Below, in pieces: positions 9,767 through 18,273 of a DNA stretch of 64,000 bases. Positions within the stretch are counted from its first letter, which is position 1; each line of letters begins with the position of its first letter. A program made the position numbers and the translations under genes. The notes below the pieces were generated by a model. That model had not been told where the DNA came from, made no database searches, and saw nothing but the letters and a program-made list of their open reading frames with translations. Source of the DNA: UBA6107 sp034430175 (GTDB taxonomy: Bacteria; Chloroflexota; Anaerolineae; Anaerolineales; Anaerolineaceae); contig DAOUFI010000009.1 in assembly GCA_034430175.1 (NCBI GenBank), forward strand, positions 62,001 to 126,000. Direction: 5' to 3'.

Positions 9767-10813
9767 CTAGACTTTCATCACGATCTTCATGGCAGATTTT
9801 GGATGATGTTCCATTGTCTTGATATCAAGGCCAAGCATGTCGAAAGCGGTTAAGCACTCATCCATGGGAATGATCTTAGTGAAGAATGGTTTCATGTTGA
9901 GACGGTTTTCTTCGAAAATGCGGATGGAGGGGTTCATGGTGTTCTGGCCAAGATAGAGACCGAGAATCTTGGTTGCCCAGCGGGTAATTTCATTAGGGAC
10001 GACGGTGGTGGTGATGGAGGAATCCATACCGAAGGGAAGCACCTTACCTCCGGGGGTGACGCATTTCAACGCGGTGGCAAGGTCATTGCCGGTGGCTTCG
10101 ACGACGATATCCGCTTTGTAGCCGTGAGTGACTTCTTCGATCTTCTTGGCGACGTCAACTTCTTTGGGATTCCAGACTGTCAGACCGCATTCTTTGGCAA
10201 CGTTAATGCGGAAGGGATCGATCTCAGTCACGACGACCTTGGCAGCGATGTTTTTGGCGAATTGTCCAAAAAGGTAGCCAATGGGGCCAAAACCGATGAT
10301 CATGACATATTCATACGGCAGCATCTGAAGTGTGTTCATGCCATTGACGACGGTAGCCAGGGTTTCAACCTGGGTACCGAGAACGTCATCGATGGAGTCG
10401 GGTAAAATGTAGCATTGTTTCTCAGGGACCAGACAGTATTCGGCGTAACCGCCATTACGCATCACACCCAATGCGCTGGTCTTGATATCCACACATTGGC
10501 TGGTGAGTCCGCGGCGGCAGTATTCACATTGCCCACAGCGGATGTTGTTATCAATGGCAACACGATCGCCAACCTTGAGGTGGGTGACGTGAGTGCCGAT
10601 CTCAAGGACCTCACCGCAGAACTCATGTCCGATGACCGTATTTGGGCGGAAGTGGTGTTTTCCCTCAACGATCTTGACATCAGAACCGCAGATGCCGACA
10701 TAATGCACCTTGAGAAGTACATCGTCGGGGTCTTTGACGTGTGGGATGGGAATGTTTTCCATCTCGAGCCGACCAGCTTCCTTGATCAACCATGCTTTCA
10801 TTGTCTCGCTCAT
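9767..10813 (-). CDS. second zinc-dependent polyol/sugar-acid dehydrogenase
   Basis: The 348-aa medium-chain dehydrogenase has VGICGSDVKIVEG (catalytic zinc Cys), GHEFCG, structural-zinc cysteines in CGQCEYCRRG and a GFGPIG nucleotide site. It resembles sorbitol/L-idonate/galactitol-phosphate dehydrogenases. It is not the IolM type, since it lacks that subfamily's N-terminus. An L-idonate or related sugar-acid dehydrogenase feeding the hexuronate route would fit but is unproven. The start is at 10813 (AAGGAG before it), not the upstream in-frame ATG, because a 14-bp operator palindrome lies at 10841-10854. It is the first gene behind that second operator. Confidence 0.82.
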   Translation of the reverse strand: MSETMKAWLIKEAGRLEMENIPIPHVKDPDDVLLKVHYVGICGSDVKIVEGKHHFRPNTVIGHEFCGEVLEIGTHVTHLKVGDRVAIDNNIRCGQCEYCRRGLTSQCVDIKTSALGVMRNGGYAEYCLVPEKQCYILPDSIDDVLGTQVETLATVVNGMNTLQMLPYEYVMIIGFGPIGYLFGQFAKNIAAKVVVTEIDPFRINVAKECGLTVWNPKEVDVAKKIEEVTHGYKADIVVEATGNDLATALKCVTPGGKVLPFGMDSSITTTVVPNEITRWATKILGLYLGQNTMNPSIRIFEENRLNMKPFFTKIIPMDECLTAFDMLGLDIKTMEHHPKSAMKIVMKV

Positions 10814-10840
10814 TTTCTTCTCCTTTTGTAATAATGGCTT

Positions 10841-10854
10841 TGCACACGTGTGCA
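10841..10854. promoter_or_regulatory. LacI-type operator 2 (perfect 14-bp palindrome)
   Basis: TGCACACGTGTGCA is a perfect inverted repeat 28 bases upstream of the zinc-dehydrogenase start codon. It matches the site at 18094-18107 in 13 of 14 positions. Its centre-symmetric CG and 14-bp length are typical of LacI-family operators, so it probably binds the regulator encoded at the head of this operon. Confidence 0.75.
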
Positions 10855-10874
10855 TCGATGATTAAAAAATTTAC

Positions 10875-10888
10875 AGGTGTTGACACCT
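10875..10888. repeat. short inverted repeat after the sugar-kinase gene
   Basis: AGGTGT and ACACCT flank TG just downstream of the kinase stop codon at 10904. On the minus strand the stem AGGTG/CACCT with loop TCAA is followed by GTAAATTTTTT, so it may be a weak terminator that separates the upper from the lower half of the operon; an operator role is also possible. Confidence 0.45.
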
Positions 10889-10903
10889 ATAATTTCAGTG
10901 TTG

Positions 10904-11992
10904 CTAGCGTTGAATACGGGCTGAACAACCCGCCGCGAAACTGCGTACCTGCGCGAGAGTTGTCATCGTTGTGTCGCCTGGGAAAGTAGTCAGCAACGCT
11001 CCATGCGCCCAACCGAGGTTGACAGCCGTTTGCGGATCTTCACCATTAAGCAAGCCGTAGAACAGCCCTGAAGCAAACCCGTCACCGCCGCCGACGCGGT
11101 CATACACGTCCAATTCACAGGTCGGGGAGGAGTATGTTTTGCCGTTGATCCAGGCGACCGCGCCCCAACTATGACGGTTTGTGGAATGGACTTCGCGCAG
11201 AGTGGTGGCTACTACCTTGATTTGCGGAAACGCCTCCTTGACGTTGTCGATCATGCCAAAAAACACACTGGGGTCGAGTTTAGACTTGGCAGCCACTTCA
11301 GGGCCGGCGATACCGAGTCCAAGCTGGAGGTCTTCTTCATTACCCACTAACACATCCACATTCGCAACGATGCGTTTCAATATGGACTGCGCCCTTTGCT
11401 CGCCACCCCAGAGGCTCCAGAGCTTGGCGCGGTAATTCAAGTCGAACGAGATGACGGCGCCGGCTGCTTTGGCAGCCTTCATACCGTCGATGATCAATTC
11501 ACCGGTGAATTCGGAAAGAGAGGCAAAGATACCGCCGCTATGGAACCATCGCAGCCCACCTGAGAAGATTTCTTTCCAGTCGAAATCACCGGGTTTCATC
11601 TGAGCGGCGGCTTCATTGGAGCGGTTGTAGAACACCACCGGGGCGCGTACACCAAAACCCCGGTCGCTGTAAACCGTAGCCATGTTGGGGCCAGTAACAC
11701 CGTTATGTTTGAAATGTTTGTAATACGGTTTCACGCCCATGGCGCGCACGCGCTCCGCGATCAGATCACCGATGGGATAATCGACCATGGCAGAGACGAT
11801 ACCGGTACGTAAGCCAAAACAGTTAGCTAGGTTAGCTGCGCAGTTAAATTCACCACCGCTGACGTGAATCTGACACTCCGTTGCCTTAGGGAAAGGGATG
11901 ATCCCTGGGTCAAGGCGGTGTACCAGTGCGCCGAGTGAGATGAAATCCATTGTACTGCTCTCTGTAGGCTTGATCTTCAACTCATTTGTCAT
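10904..11992 (-). CDS. kdgK: PfkB-family sugar kinase, KDG kinase-like
   Basis: The 362-aa protein has the ribokinase-fold signatures: GGEFNCAANLA near the N-terminus and the catalytic DRVGGGDGFASG (catalytic Asp in GGGD). The segment SFDLNYRAKLW is typical of 2-keto-3-deoxygluconate kinases. KdgK phosphorylates KDG to KDPG at the end of hexuronate breakdown, which suits the UxaE and mannonate-type reductase genes upstream. The ATG at 11992 is chosen over 12010 because AAGGAGC lies just before it. No mannonate dehydratase is present in the window, so gluconate or another acid remains possible as substrate. Confidence 0.8.
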   Translation of the reverse strand: MTNELKIKPTESSTMDFISLGALVHRLDPGIIPFPKATECQIHVSGGEFNCAANLANCFGLRTGIVSAMVDYPIGDLIAERVRAMGVKPYYKHFKHNGVTGPNMATVYSDRGFGVRAPVVFYNRSNEAAAQMKPGDFDWKEIFSGGLRWFHSGGIFASLSEFTGELIIDGMKAAKAAGAVISFDLNYRAKLWSLWGGEQRAQSILKRIVANVDVLVGNEEDLQLGLGIAGPEVAAKSKLDPSVFFGMIDNVKEAFPQIKVVATTLREVHSTNRHSWGAVAWINGKTYSSPTCELDVYDRVGGGDGFASGLFYGLLNGEDPQTAVNLGWAHGALLTTFPGDTTMTTLAQVRSFAAGCSARIQR

Positions 11993-12022
11993 TATTTGCT
12001 CCTTAACCATCCAATGGACGGA

Positions 12023-13432
12023 TTATTTGCTCCAATCGGTGTGAAACACGCCGTCCCGGTCGGTACGACGGTAGGTATGGGCGCCAAAATAGTCTCGCTG
12101 CGCCTGGGTCAGGTTGGCAGGAAGGATCTCGCTGCGGTAGGCGTCGAAATATGCCATTGAGGCGCTGGTGGCCAGGACAGGGATACCTGCTCCGATGGCG
12201 GATTGGATGAATAATCTCCAGGCTTCCTGGCGGTTCTCCACTGCGCTACGGAAGGCGTCATCCAGCAGCAGGTTCTGCAGACGGGGGTCACGTTCATAGG
12301 CACCCATGATGTCATTAAGCAGTGAAGCACGAATGATGCAGCCGCCACGCCAGATTCGGGCAATGTCGCGCAGGTTCAGATCGTACTTATACTCGTCCGA
12401 TGCCATGCGTAGCATGCCCATACCCTGGGCATAAGAGGTAATCTTGCTGGCATAGAGCGCCTTGCGGGCGGCCTGGATGAGCATTTCGCGTTCGCCGCTG
12501 AACTGCACCTTGGGTCCATGGATCACCTTGGCGGCAGCCACGCGCTGCGGTTTGAGGCTTGAAAGGATGCGGCTTTCAACAGCCGCGTTGATGGTGGGGA
12601 TGGGCGCGCCGAGGTCTAACGCGTTCTGGCTGGTCCACTTGCCTGTACCCTTTTGCTGTGCCTCGTCGAGGATAATATCCACCAGGGGGCGTCCGGTCTC
12701 TTGATCGATTTTGGTAAGGATATCGGCGGTGATTTCGACCAGATAAGATTTCAATTCGCCTTTGTTCCATTCTTTGAACAGATCAGCGATCTCCACGGCT
12801 TTCAATCTGAGCAAACGATGCAGTACATCGTAAGTTTCAGCAATCAACTGCATGTCGCCGTATTCAATACCGTTGTGTACCATCTTGACGTAGTGCCCGG
12901 CTCCACGAGGACCCATGTATTCGACACAAGGGATGCTATCTTCAGCTTTTGCTGCTATGGCACGGAAAATTGGAGCCAGGGCTTCCCATGCTTCGCGCTG
13001 TCCGCCTGGCATGATGGCTGGTCCCCACAACGCGCCTTCCTCTCCGCCAGATACCCCAGCTCCTACAAAGTTGAACCCTTCTTTATCCAGTTCAGAGTTG
13101 CGGCGTTCGGTGTCCATGAAGAAAGAATTTCCGCCGTCGATGAGGATGTCACCTTTTTCGAGATGCGGTTTAAGATGGGCGATGGCGCTGTCCACCGGCG
13201 CGCCGGCAGGCACCATCATCAGGATGCGACGAGGTTTTTCGAGAACAGCCATCAAGGCAGAAGGCGAATCGACACCGATGATGTTTTTCCCAGCTGCGGG
13301 TCCATTCAAAAATGCTTCGGTTTTCTTCGCGTCCAGGTCATAACCGGCCACTGGGAAGCCGTTGCGTTCCATATTGAGGGCCAGGTTATGACCCATGACA
13401 CCCAAACCAACCACACCGATTTTATATTTCAT
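12023..13432 (-). CDS. gnd: 6-phosphogluconate dehydrogenase, decarboxylating
   Basis: The 469-aa length is normal for the long form of the enzyme. The NADP-binding GLGVMGHNLALNM (about 8-20), the substrate motif GPRGAGHYVKMVHNGIEYGD and the C-terminal AQRDYFGAHTYRRTDR are all intact. It oxidises 6-phosphogluconate to ribulose 5-phosphate, CO2 and NAD(P)H. Its presence inside an inositol/hexuronate operon, directly after a LarA-family gene, suggests that a sugar acid leaves the pathway through gluconate rather than only through KDG. Confidence 0.95.
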   Translation of the reverse strand: MKYKIGVVGLGVMGHNLALNMERNGFPVAGYDLDAKKTEAFLNGPAAGKNIIGVDSPSALMAVLEKPRRILMMVPAGAPVDSAIAHLKPHLEKGDILIDGGNSFFMDTERRNSELDKEGFNFVGAGVSGGEEGALWGPAIMPGGQREAWEALAPIFRAIAAKAEDSIPCVEYMGPRGAGHYVKMVHNGIEYGDMQLIAETYDVLHRLLRLKAVEIADLFKEWNKGELKSYLVEITADILTKIDQETGRPLVDIILDEAQQKGTGKWTSQNALDLGAPIPTINAAVESRILSSLKPQRVAAAKVIHGPKVQFSGEREMLIQAARKALYASKITSYAQGMGMLRMASDEYKYDLNLRDIARIWRGGCIIRASLLNDIMGAYERDPRLQNLLLDDAFRSAVENRQEAWRLFIQSAIGAGIPVLATSASMAYFDAYRSEILPANLTQAQRDYFGAHTYRRTDRDGVFHTDWSK

Positions 13433-13447
13433 CGTTTTTCTCCAATA

Positions 13448-14716
13448 TTAATTCCTGACCCGATAGAGCGTTTCACCGGCTCTGGGTACGTACAGCATAC
13501 CATCCTGCTCACGGTTTTTCCACTCTTCAGGATGAATTTTGGCTGGGTCGAGATAACCGATGCCCAGGTGAGCGCAATCCTCAGCGGAGATGAGGCTGGA
13601 TAGAGTGAGCTTCACGTTCGGTATCTCTCGATTGCCTTCCATCACGCCAGAACCCCTGAAGTGGGTACTGTGAGCCAGAACACCAAGCGGAATATTTTTG
13701 AACTTGTCCCAGTTGGCCAAAAAATAGGGCAAGATGTGATAGCCAATCTGATAAATGTATTTACCATGGGTAAAGCTGACCGTATCCAGGTGAGGGGCGT
13801 ATACGATAACCTCTCCACCAACCGCGACGGCCGGTTCGATCTTGTACATGGCTTTGGCGGCCGTCCAGAGTTCGTCGTACATAGCCGGTGCGCAGGAGAG
13901 CACACGCTGGTACGGTTTTTCACACCAGGTGATGTGTTGCTCCGCTGACAGGTCAGCGCAAGCGCTCCAGGCATTTACCGGATCGCCGATAAAAATTCCG
14001 CTGACTTCCTCTCCATGGACATTGAGCGCGACCAGAGTGACCGGGGTGTCCAGGTGGGAGGCGGCTGAGCGGATCATTCTGCGTACCGGCGTGTCTTTGA
14101 TGCCAATGGTACCGACCACACCGCTGAGGGCACCGAGCCAGTGGGTGGCGTCGATCATTTCTGCGCCCGAAATTCCCGGAAAGAGATATTTCTCGCCGCC
14201 TGAAAAGCCAACCACTTCATGCGGAAAGGTGGGTCCAACAATGAGGATCTGATCGTGTTCCAGCGCTGCCCGGTTAATCTCGATGGTAACGCGGGAGGGA
14301 AGCGAGGAATGCCAACGTTCACCGGCGATGGCGCGAATCTCTTCGTCTTCCATTATCCCTAGTGTGGCTAATGCAGCCGGATCCTTCCAGGCATGGTTGA
14401 GCAGTTCCACGTGTTTGTAAGTAGTGCAGCGTTGTTCGGTTGTAATCCCCACCAGTTTATTCATTTGATCGTCGGTCAACTCGGGGTGAGTGCCAAGCGC
14501 GACCATGAAGGTCAATTTGCGTACATCTGCGAGGATTTCAACAATGTTCTTGAAGAGGAAAGGCAGCGGTAGAGAACGGGTGTGGTCGGGAATCAGCACC
14601 AACACGCTTTGCCCAGAAAACCGCCCGGCCAACCCTTGCGTGAGCGTTTCGCGGATAGAAGCGCTGTCGAGGAAGCCGGTTGGGGCGATTTTCTGGATAG
14701 TTGGTGAAGAATTCAT
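13448..14716 (-). CDS. LarA-family (DUF2088) nickel-pincer racemase/epimerase homologue
   Basis: The 422-aa protein shows LarA features: LIPDHTRSLP in place of the DxTRP nucleotide-site motif, GTHPELTDDQM, and FSGGEKYLFPGISG, which corresponds to the region holding the lysine that binds the nickel-pincer cofactor. Characterised members racemise lactate, malate and other 2-hydroxy acids, and one subgroup epimerises D-gluconate at C2. Here, between a mannonate-forming reductase and gnd, a mannonate/gluconate C2 epimerase is the attractive reading. The start at 14716 follows AGGAA; the longer frame would run into the SDR gene. The larBCE cofactor genes are not in the window. Confidence 0.82.
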   Translation of the reverse strand: MNSSPTIQKIAPTGFLDSASIRETLTQGLAGRFSGQSVLVLIPDHTRSLPLPFLFKNIVEILADVRKLTFMVALGTHPELTDDQMNKLVGITTEQRCTTYKHVELLNHAWKDPAALATLGIMEDEEIRAIAGERWHSSLPSRVTIEINRAALEHDQILIVGPTFPHEVVGFSGGEKYLFPGISGAEMIDATHWLGALSGVVGTIGIKDTPVRRMIRSAASHLDTPVTLVALNVHGEEVSGIFIGDPVNAWSACADLSAEQHITWCEKPYQRVLSCAPAMYDELWTAAKAMYKIEPAVAVGGEVIVYAPHLDTVSFTHGKYIYQIGYHILPYFLANWDKFKNIPLGVLAHSTHFRGSGVMEGNREIPNVKLTLSSLISAEDCAHLGIGYLDPAKIHPEEWKNREQDGMLYVPRAGETLYRVRN

Positions 14717-14726
14717 CGCATTTTTC

Positions 14727-15557
14727 CTAAACACCGCTGAAAGCCGAGAATCCACCGTCAATGGGGATGACGATCCCCGTAACGAAGGCTGAGGCAGGGG
14801 AGAGCAGCCAGATGACCGTACCGGTCAGGTCGTCAGGTACACCAAAACGATTCATCGGCGTATGAGCAATGATCGAGTGACCACGCGGGGTTAATTCACC
14901 ATTTTCTTCCTGGGTAAGGAGAAAGCGGTTCTGATCGGTAAGAAAGAAACCCGGCGCGATAGCGTTCACACGGATGGCTGGAGAATATTCCTGCGCCATG
15001 TGCACAGCCAGCCACTGCGTGAAATTGCTTACTCCGGCTTTAGCTGCCGAATAGGCGGGGATACGGGTCAATGGACGCAGCGCGTTCATCGAAGCAATGT
15101 TGAGGATGATGCCCTGCTTTTGTTCCGCCATCGATTTACCGAAAACCTGGCTGGGCAGGATCGTACCCATCAGGTTCAAATCGAAGACCCAGCGTAACGC
15201 GTCAGCGGGCAAATCGAAAAACGATTGCTTTGGGTTGGTGGTTGCCTGCGGTTTGTTCCCGCCTGCGCCGTTGATTAGGATGTCAACTTGACCAAATTTG
15301 GCGAGCACAACTTGCGCGGCGTTTTCGATGCTCGATTTCTCCAATACATTGCATACCAACCCGATGGCTTGACCACCGGATTGGACGATTTCGTCGGCGA
15401 GTGCTTCGGCAGCCGCGGCATTTAGATCCAGAACGGCGATTTTGGCGCCGCGGGTCGCCAATTGACGGCATAACCCGGCGCAGAGAATCCCGGCACCGCC
15501 GGTGACTACCGCAACCTTGCCAGTCAGATCGAACAAGTTTTGCGAATCGTTGCTCAT
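14727..15557 (-). CDS. SDR oxidoreductase, fructuronate reductase (D-mannonate dehydrogenase) type
   Basis: The 276-aa classical short-chain dehydrogenase has the variant nucleotide motif TGGAGILCAG, the NGAGG segment, catalytic Ser and the YSAAK pair, and ends in DGGFSAFSGV. The segments INGAGGNKP, NFTQWLAVH and NAIAPGFFLT resemble the SDR-type D-mannonate oxidoreductases of Bacillus and Thermotoga, which reduce D-fructuronate to D-mannonate. The start codon overlaps the uxaE stop (ATGA), indicating translational coupling to the enzyme that makes its proposed substrate. Confidence 0.83.
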   Translation of the reverse strand: MSNDSQNLFDLTGKVAVVTGGAGILCAGLCRQLATRGAKIAVLDLNAAAAEALADEIVQSGGQAIGLVCNVLEKSSIENAAQVVLAKFGQVDILINGAGGNKPQATTNPKQSFFDLPADALRWVFDLNLMGTILPSQVFGKSMAEQKQGIILNIASMNALRPLTRIPAYSAAKAGVSNFTQWLAVHMAQEYSPAIRVNAIAPGFFLTDQNRFLLTQEENGELTPRGHSIIAHTPMNRFGVPDDLTGTVIWLLSPASAFVTGIVIPIDGGFSAFSGV

Positions 15558-17038
15558 GAATTCACCTTTTCAGAAAATGGGCTCAAATGACGGATGAAAT
15601 GCTTTGTAAGCATCTGTTTGTATGTATCGGGATTATCGCGCAGGATCCGCATGAACTTGGGGTAGAAACCTTCGCCATTGCATTCAAAACGATCGGTCAG
15701 TACGGATCCAAAGGTGACATGCAGGATCTCTCGCGCGTCGAATTGATCGAGCAAGGTTGTGAAATCGCTGACGCCAACTGCGAGAGGAGCACGCTCCAAC
15801 TCCGCGCTGACGTGGTAGCTCGCCTTGTCTATGGTGTAATGCTCGCGCGCGAATTGATAGATTTGCATAAAGAAATCAGGGTCAATGGTCGCGATCGCAC
15901 GTAAGGCTTCGAGATAACTCGTGCCTGCAGTCTTGAGATTCACCAAACCCCTCGTATGTTTCATCGCGATCGGATAGATGCTGAATTTGTCCGAGCCGGA
16001 ATGCAGACTGATCTTGTATGGCCCCATTACCCTGGCGATGGCGGCGTGCATGCCAAATTCCTGCTCAAATCGGGTCAGGTCGCCGATGTAATCCACCCCT
16101 TTTTCAAATCGACCGGTAAAGCGGGGTGCCAACGACACCCAGTTTACACCAAGTCGTTTGAGCTCTGAGGCGACATAGATATGTTCGGCGGGAGTGGTGG
16201 GTTGTTCGGTCTCGTCCACAGAAACTTCCATTTCGACCGGTTTTCCTGCGGCGGCACTGATCAAGTGATGATACATAGCCGCGACGTGCGCCACCGCCTT
16301 ACCGTACTTCACGGCTGCTTTGAGTAAAACTGGTTCAGTGATCTCGATTCTCTTCCCCTCGATATCAAAAACCTTGCCAGCCAGACCACTGGCAGCGGGA
16401 GTGACATCTGCAGGCAACAAATCGGCGAGGTTGCGTAATTGTGTCAGATCGGCGGTTTCAGCACGGTCGTCAACGTGCAGTCCAGGATCAATGGTGAAAA
16501 AGGTGAACCCTGCCTTCAGGCACAGGTCGATGTCTTCTACGGTTTTCAGGTGATCGGCATCAGCGCCAAAGCCGGATCGCCAGCCTTCCTGGAGCACACC
16601 CCACAGGGCTGCATCCATCACGTCTTCAGGGCTGCGTCCAGTTCGGGTCATCTCTCGGATCGACTGCTGCGCCAGGATTGGCGTCACGGCGCAACCCGTT
16701 TGGCGAACTGCGTTGATGTGCCCCGGAGTGGCCAGACCGATTCTATCACCCATACCTGCGGAAGTTTTAAGCCCGAGAGGAATGGGATTCGTCCAGGGTA
16801 AATGAAAGCGGATAAATTCGGCATTCTTGTGGTTAAACGGGCAGATAAGGAGCGTTTTTCCATCCAGGATGGAGGTACTGTCGAATTCCAACCCCTGCAT
16901 GGTATTAGGATTGCCGACGACAACCAGCTTGCGTTCCCCTGGGAATTCAGCCACTGCGAATTCCAGGTTTCCGGAAGAGAGTACTGATGTTGGGACCAGA
17001 TCCAACCTTGAAGACGTGAGCGTCGATGATGGTGTCAT
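15554..17038 (-). CDS. uxaE: tagaturonate epimerase (UxaE family)
   Basis: The 494-aa protein resembles the Thermotoga UxaE family, which interconverts D-tagaturonate and D-fructuronate. Family-like segments include LKTSAGMGDRIGLATPGH, TRTGRSPEDVMDAALW and the acidic/His-rich FGADADHLKT and TIDPGLHVDD, likely metal-binding. It joins the product of IolO (tagaturonate) to the hexuronate branch. The ATG overlaps the LacI stop (ATGA) and the SDR start overlaps its own stop, so lacI, uxaE and the SDR are translationally coupled. Confidence 0.87.
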   Translation of the reverse strand: MTPSSTLTSSRLDLVPTSVLSSGNLEFAVAEFPGERKLVVVGNPNTMQGLEFDSTSILDGKTLLICPFNHKNAEFIRFHLPWTNPIPLGLKTSAGMGDRIGLATPGHINAVRQTGCAVTPILAQQSIREMTRTGRSPEDVMDAALWGVLQEGWRSGFGADADHLKTVEDIDLCLKAGFTFFTIDPGLHVDDRAETADLTQLRNLADLLPADVTPAASGLAGKVFDIEGKRIEITEPVLLKAAVKYGKAVAHVAAMYHHLISAAAGKPVEMEVSVDETEQPTTPAEHIYVASELKRLGVNWVSLAPRFTGRFEKGVDYIGDLTRFEQEFGMHAAIARVMGPYKISLHSGSDKFSIYPIAMKHTRGLVNLKTAGTSYLEALRAIATIDPDFFMQIYQFAREHYTIDKASYHVSAELERAPLAVGVSDFTTLLDQFDAREILHVTFGSVLTDRFECNGEGFYPKFMRILRDNPDTYKQMLTKHFIRHLSPFSEKVNS

Positions 17039-18078
17039 GATTTCCTCGTCTTTAAAACGGAATAAGGGGCAGTGGATTGACGTACCAGCAGCTTGCCCCG
17101 CAAAGTTTGTACGACCGGTTCAGAGGATTGTTGTTCCTCCCCCTGCGTATCGAGCAATTTGAGCAACAACCTGGCTGCCTCGGAGCCAATGTAACGTTTG
17201 GGCTGATCGAAAGTGGTCAGGGCGGGTTGAGTGAACGCTGAAAATACGATGTTGTCAAAGCCAGTCACCGAAATGTCCTCAGGAACGCGGATCCCGGCTT
17301 CCTGAAGGCCTTTTAATGCACCTGTCGCGATCATATCGTTGTAACAGACGATGGCGGAGGGTCGTTCCGGTAGAGCCAGGAAAGTTTTCACACCTTCCAT
17401 GCCATTGAGGGGATGATTTCCTGTCGCATCAAAGCGGTATTCTGGGATAACTCTCAAACCGTGAGCCATCAATTCCTGTTCATACCCCTGGGCGCGGTCG
17501 ATGTTGGTGCGACCGGCGCTGGCATTACCCAGGTAAGCGATCCGGGTATGTCCCAATTCGATCAGATGACGCGTCAATTGGCGGCTGCCGTCGATATCGT
17601 CGTGGTAAATGGAGTATCGGTAAGCCTCGGCGGACTGGTTGTTGACCACCACGATCGGAACACCGTATTTGGAGAGTTGATTGGATTGTTCCGCGCTGAA
17701 AACGGCTGAACAGATGATCACTCCGTCCACGCGGCGCTCACGCATATCCTGGACGATGAATTTTTCCTTTTCACTGTCGCGCTGTGATGCTGCCATGAAC
17801 AGGCTGTAACCGTTCTGCTGAGCTATTTCTTCAATACCCTGCAAAATTTCACCAAAGAAAGGGTCGTCAATGTTGCTGACAATCACTCCCAGCGCCTGGG
17901 AGCGATTTGTTTTTAGGCTACGCGCGGCAGCACTGTGTAAATATCCCATCTCTGCGGCAGTCTTGCGGATCTTTTCAGCGGTTGGCTGCGAGATCAAAGG
18001 ACTGCCATTCAAAGCTCTGGAGACGGTGGAGTGGGAGATATTCAATTTTTTAGCGATATCTTTAATTGTAGCGGGCAT
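17035..18078 (-). CDS. LacI-family transcriptional regulator of the inositol/hexuronate operon
   Basis: The 347-aa repressor has the LacI helix-turn-helix at its N-terminus (TIKDIAKKLNISHSTVSRAL, residues 4-23) followed by a periplasmic-binding-protein-like sensor domain (GVIVSNIDDPFFGEI, GFDN, DQP). I use the ATG at 18078: a promoter at 18113-18141 puts the transcript start near 18105, downstream of the longer frames. An operator at 18094-18107 overlaps the predicted start of transcription, so the gene is probably autorepressed. The inducer is likely a pathway intermediate; which one is unknown. Confidence 0.92.
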   Translation of the reverse strand: MPATIKDIAKKLNISHSTVSRALNGSPLISQPTAEKIRKTAAEMGYLHSAAARSLKTNRSQALGVIVSNIDDPFFGEILQGIEEIAQQNGYSLFMAASQRDSEKEKFIVQDMRERRVDGVIICSAVFSAEQSNQLSKYGVPIVVVNNQSAEAYRYSIYHDDIDGSRQLTRHLIELGHTRIAYLGNASAGRTNIDRAQGYEQELMAHGLRVIPEYRFDATGNHPLNGMEGVKTFLALPERPSAIVCYNDMIATGALKGLQEAGIRVPEDISVTGFDNIVFSAFTQPALTTFDQPKRYIGSEAARLLLKLLDTQGEEQQSSEPVVQTLRGKLLVRQSTAPYSVLKTRKS

Positions 18079-18093
18079 TGGAGGCGCTTTCTG

Positions 18094-18107
18094 TGCACAC
18101 GTTTGCA
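18094..18107. promoter_or_regulatory. LacI-type operator 1
   Basis: TGCACACGTTTGCA is a 14-bp palindrome with one mismatched pair, nearly identical to the site at 10841-10854. It lies just downstream of the -10 box of the minus-strand promoter, over the expected +1, a classic position for repression. Confidence 0.75.
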
Positions 18108-18112
18108 TTGAT

Positions 18113-18141
18113 AGTTTACCGTTTTCGTGGCAAAAAGTCAA
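18113..18141 (-). promoter_or_regulatory. sigma-70 promoter of the lacI-iol operon
   Basis: Read on the minus strand, TTGACT (18141-18136) is followed after exactly 17 bases by TAAACT (18118-18113). Transcription would begin near 18105. Confidence 0.75.
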
Positions 18142-18148
18142 TCTCTTT

Positions 18149-18189
18149 TTGCAAGAAATCTTGCAAACTTATGAAATTTGTTGTATTAT
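18149..18189 (+). promoter_or_regulatory. promoter and TTGCAA operator of the HAD/mutase operon
   Basis: TTGCAA (18161-18166), a 17-base spacer and TATTAT (18184-18189) form a promoter for the plus-strand operon starting at 18274. The -35 box is the right arm of an inverted repeat TTGCAAGA-AA-TCTTGCAA (18149-18166). The promoter at 26638-26666 has the same two hexamers, spacing and a similar TGCAA repeat, so both are probably controlled by one protein, with the RpiR regulator at 26746 the obvious candidate. Confidence 0.65.
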
Positions 18190-18273
18190 GAGTCAATGAA
18201 AGTTTTATTGCAAAAAAATGAATTTTGAAAGAACGGCATTGCGCCCAATTCTACACCTAAAGAGGATCCTTTC

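Noticed and set aside
10880..10885. Plus-strand TTGACA as a promoter
   Set aside because: It is inside a small palindrome and points into antisense DNA with no gene on that strand.
12653..13603. 316-codon plus-strand open frame opposite gnd
   Set aside because: It lies fully over the gnd and larA-like coding strands, whose products are unmistakable; the length comes from codon bias of the true gene.
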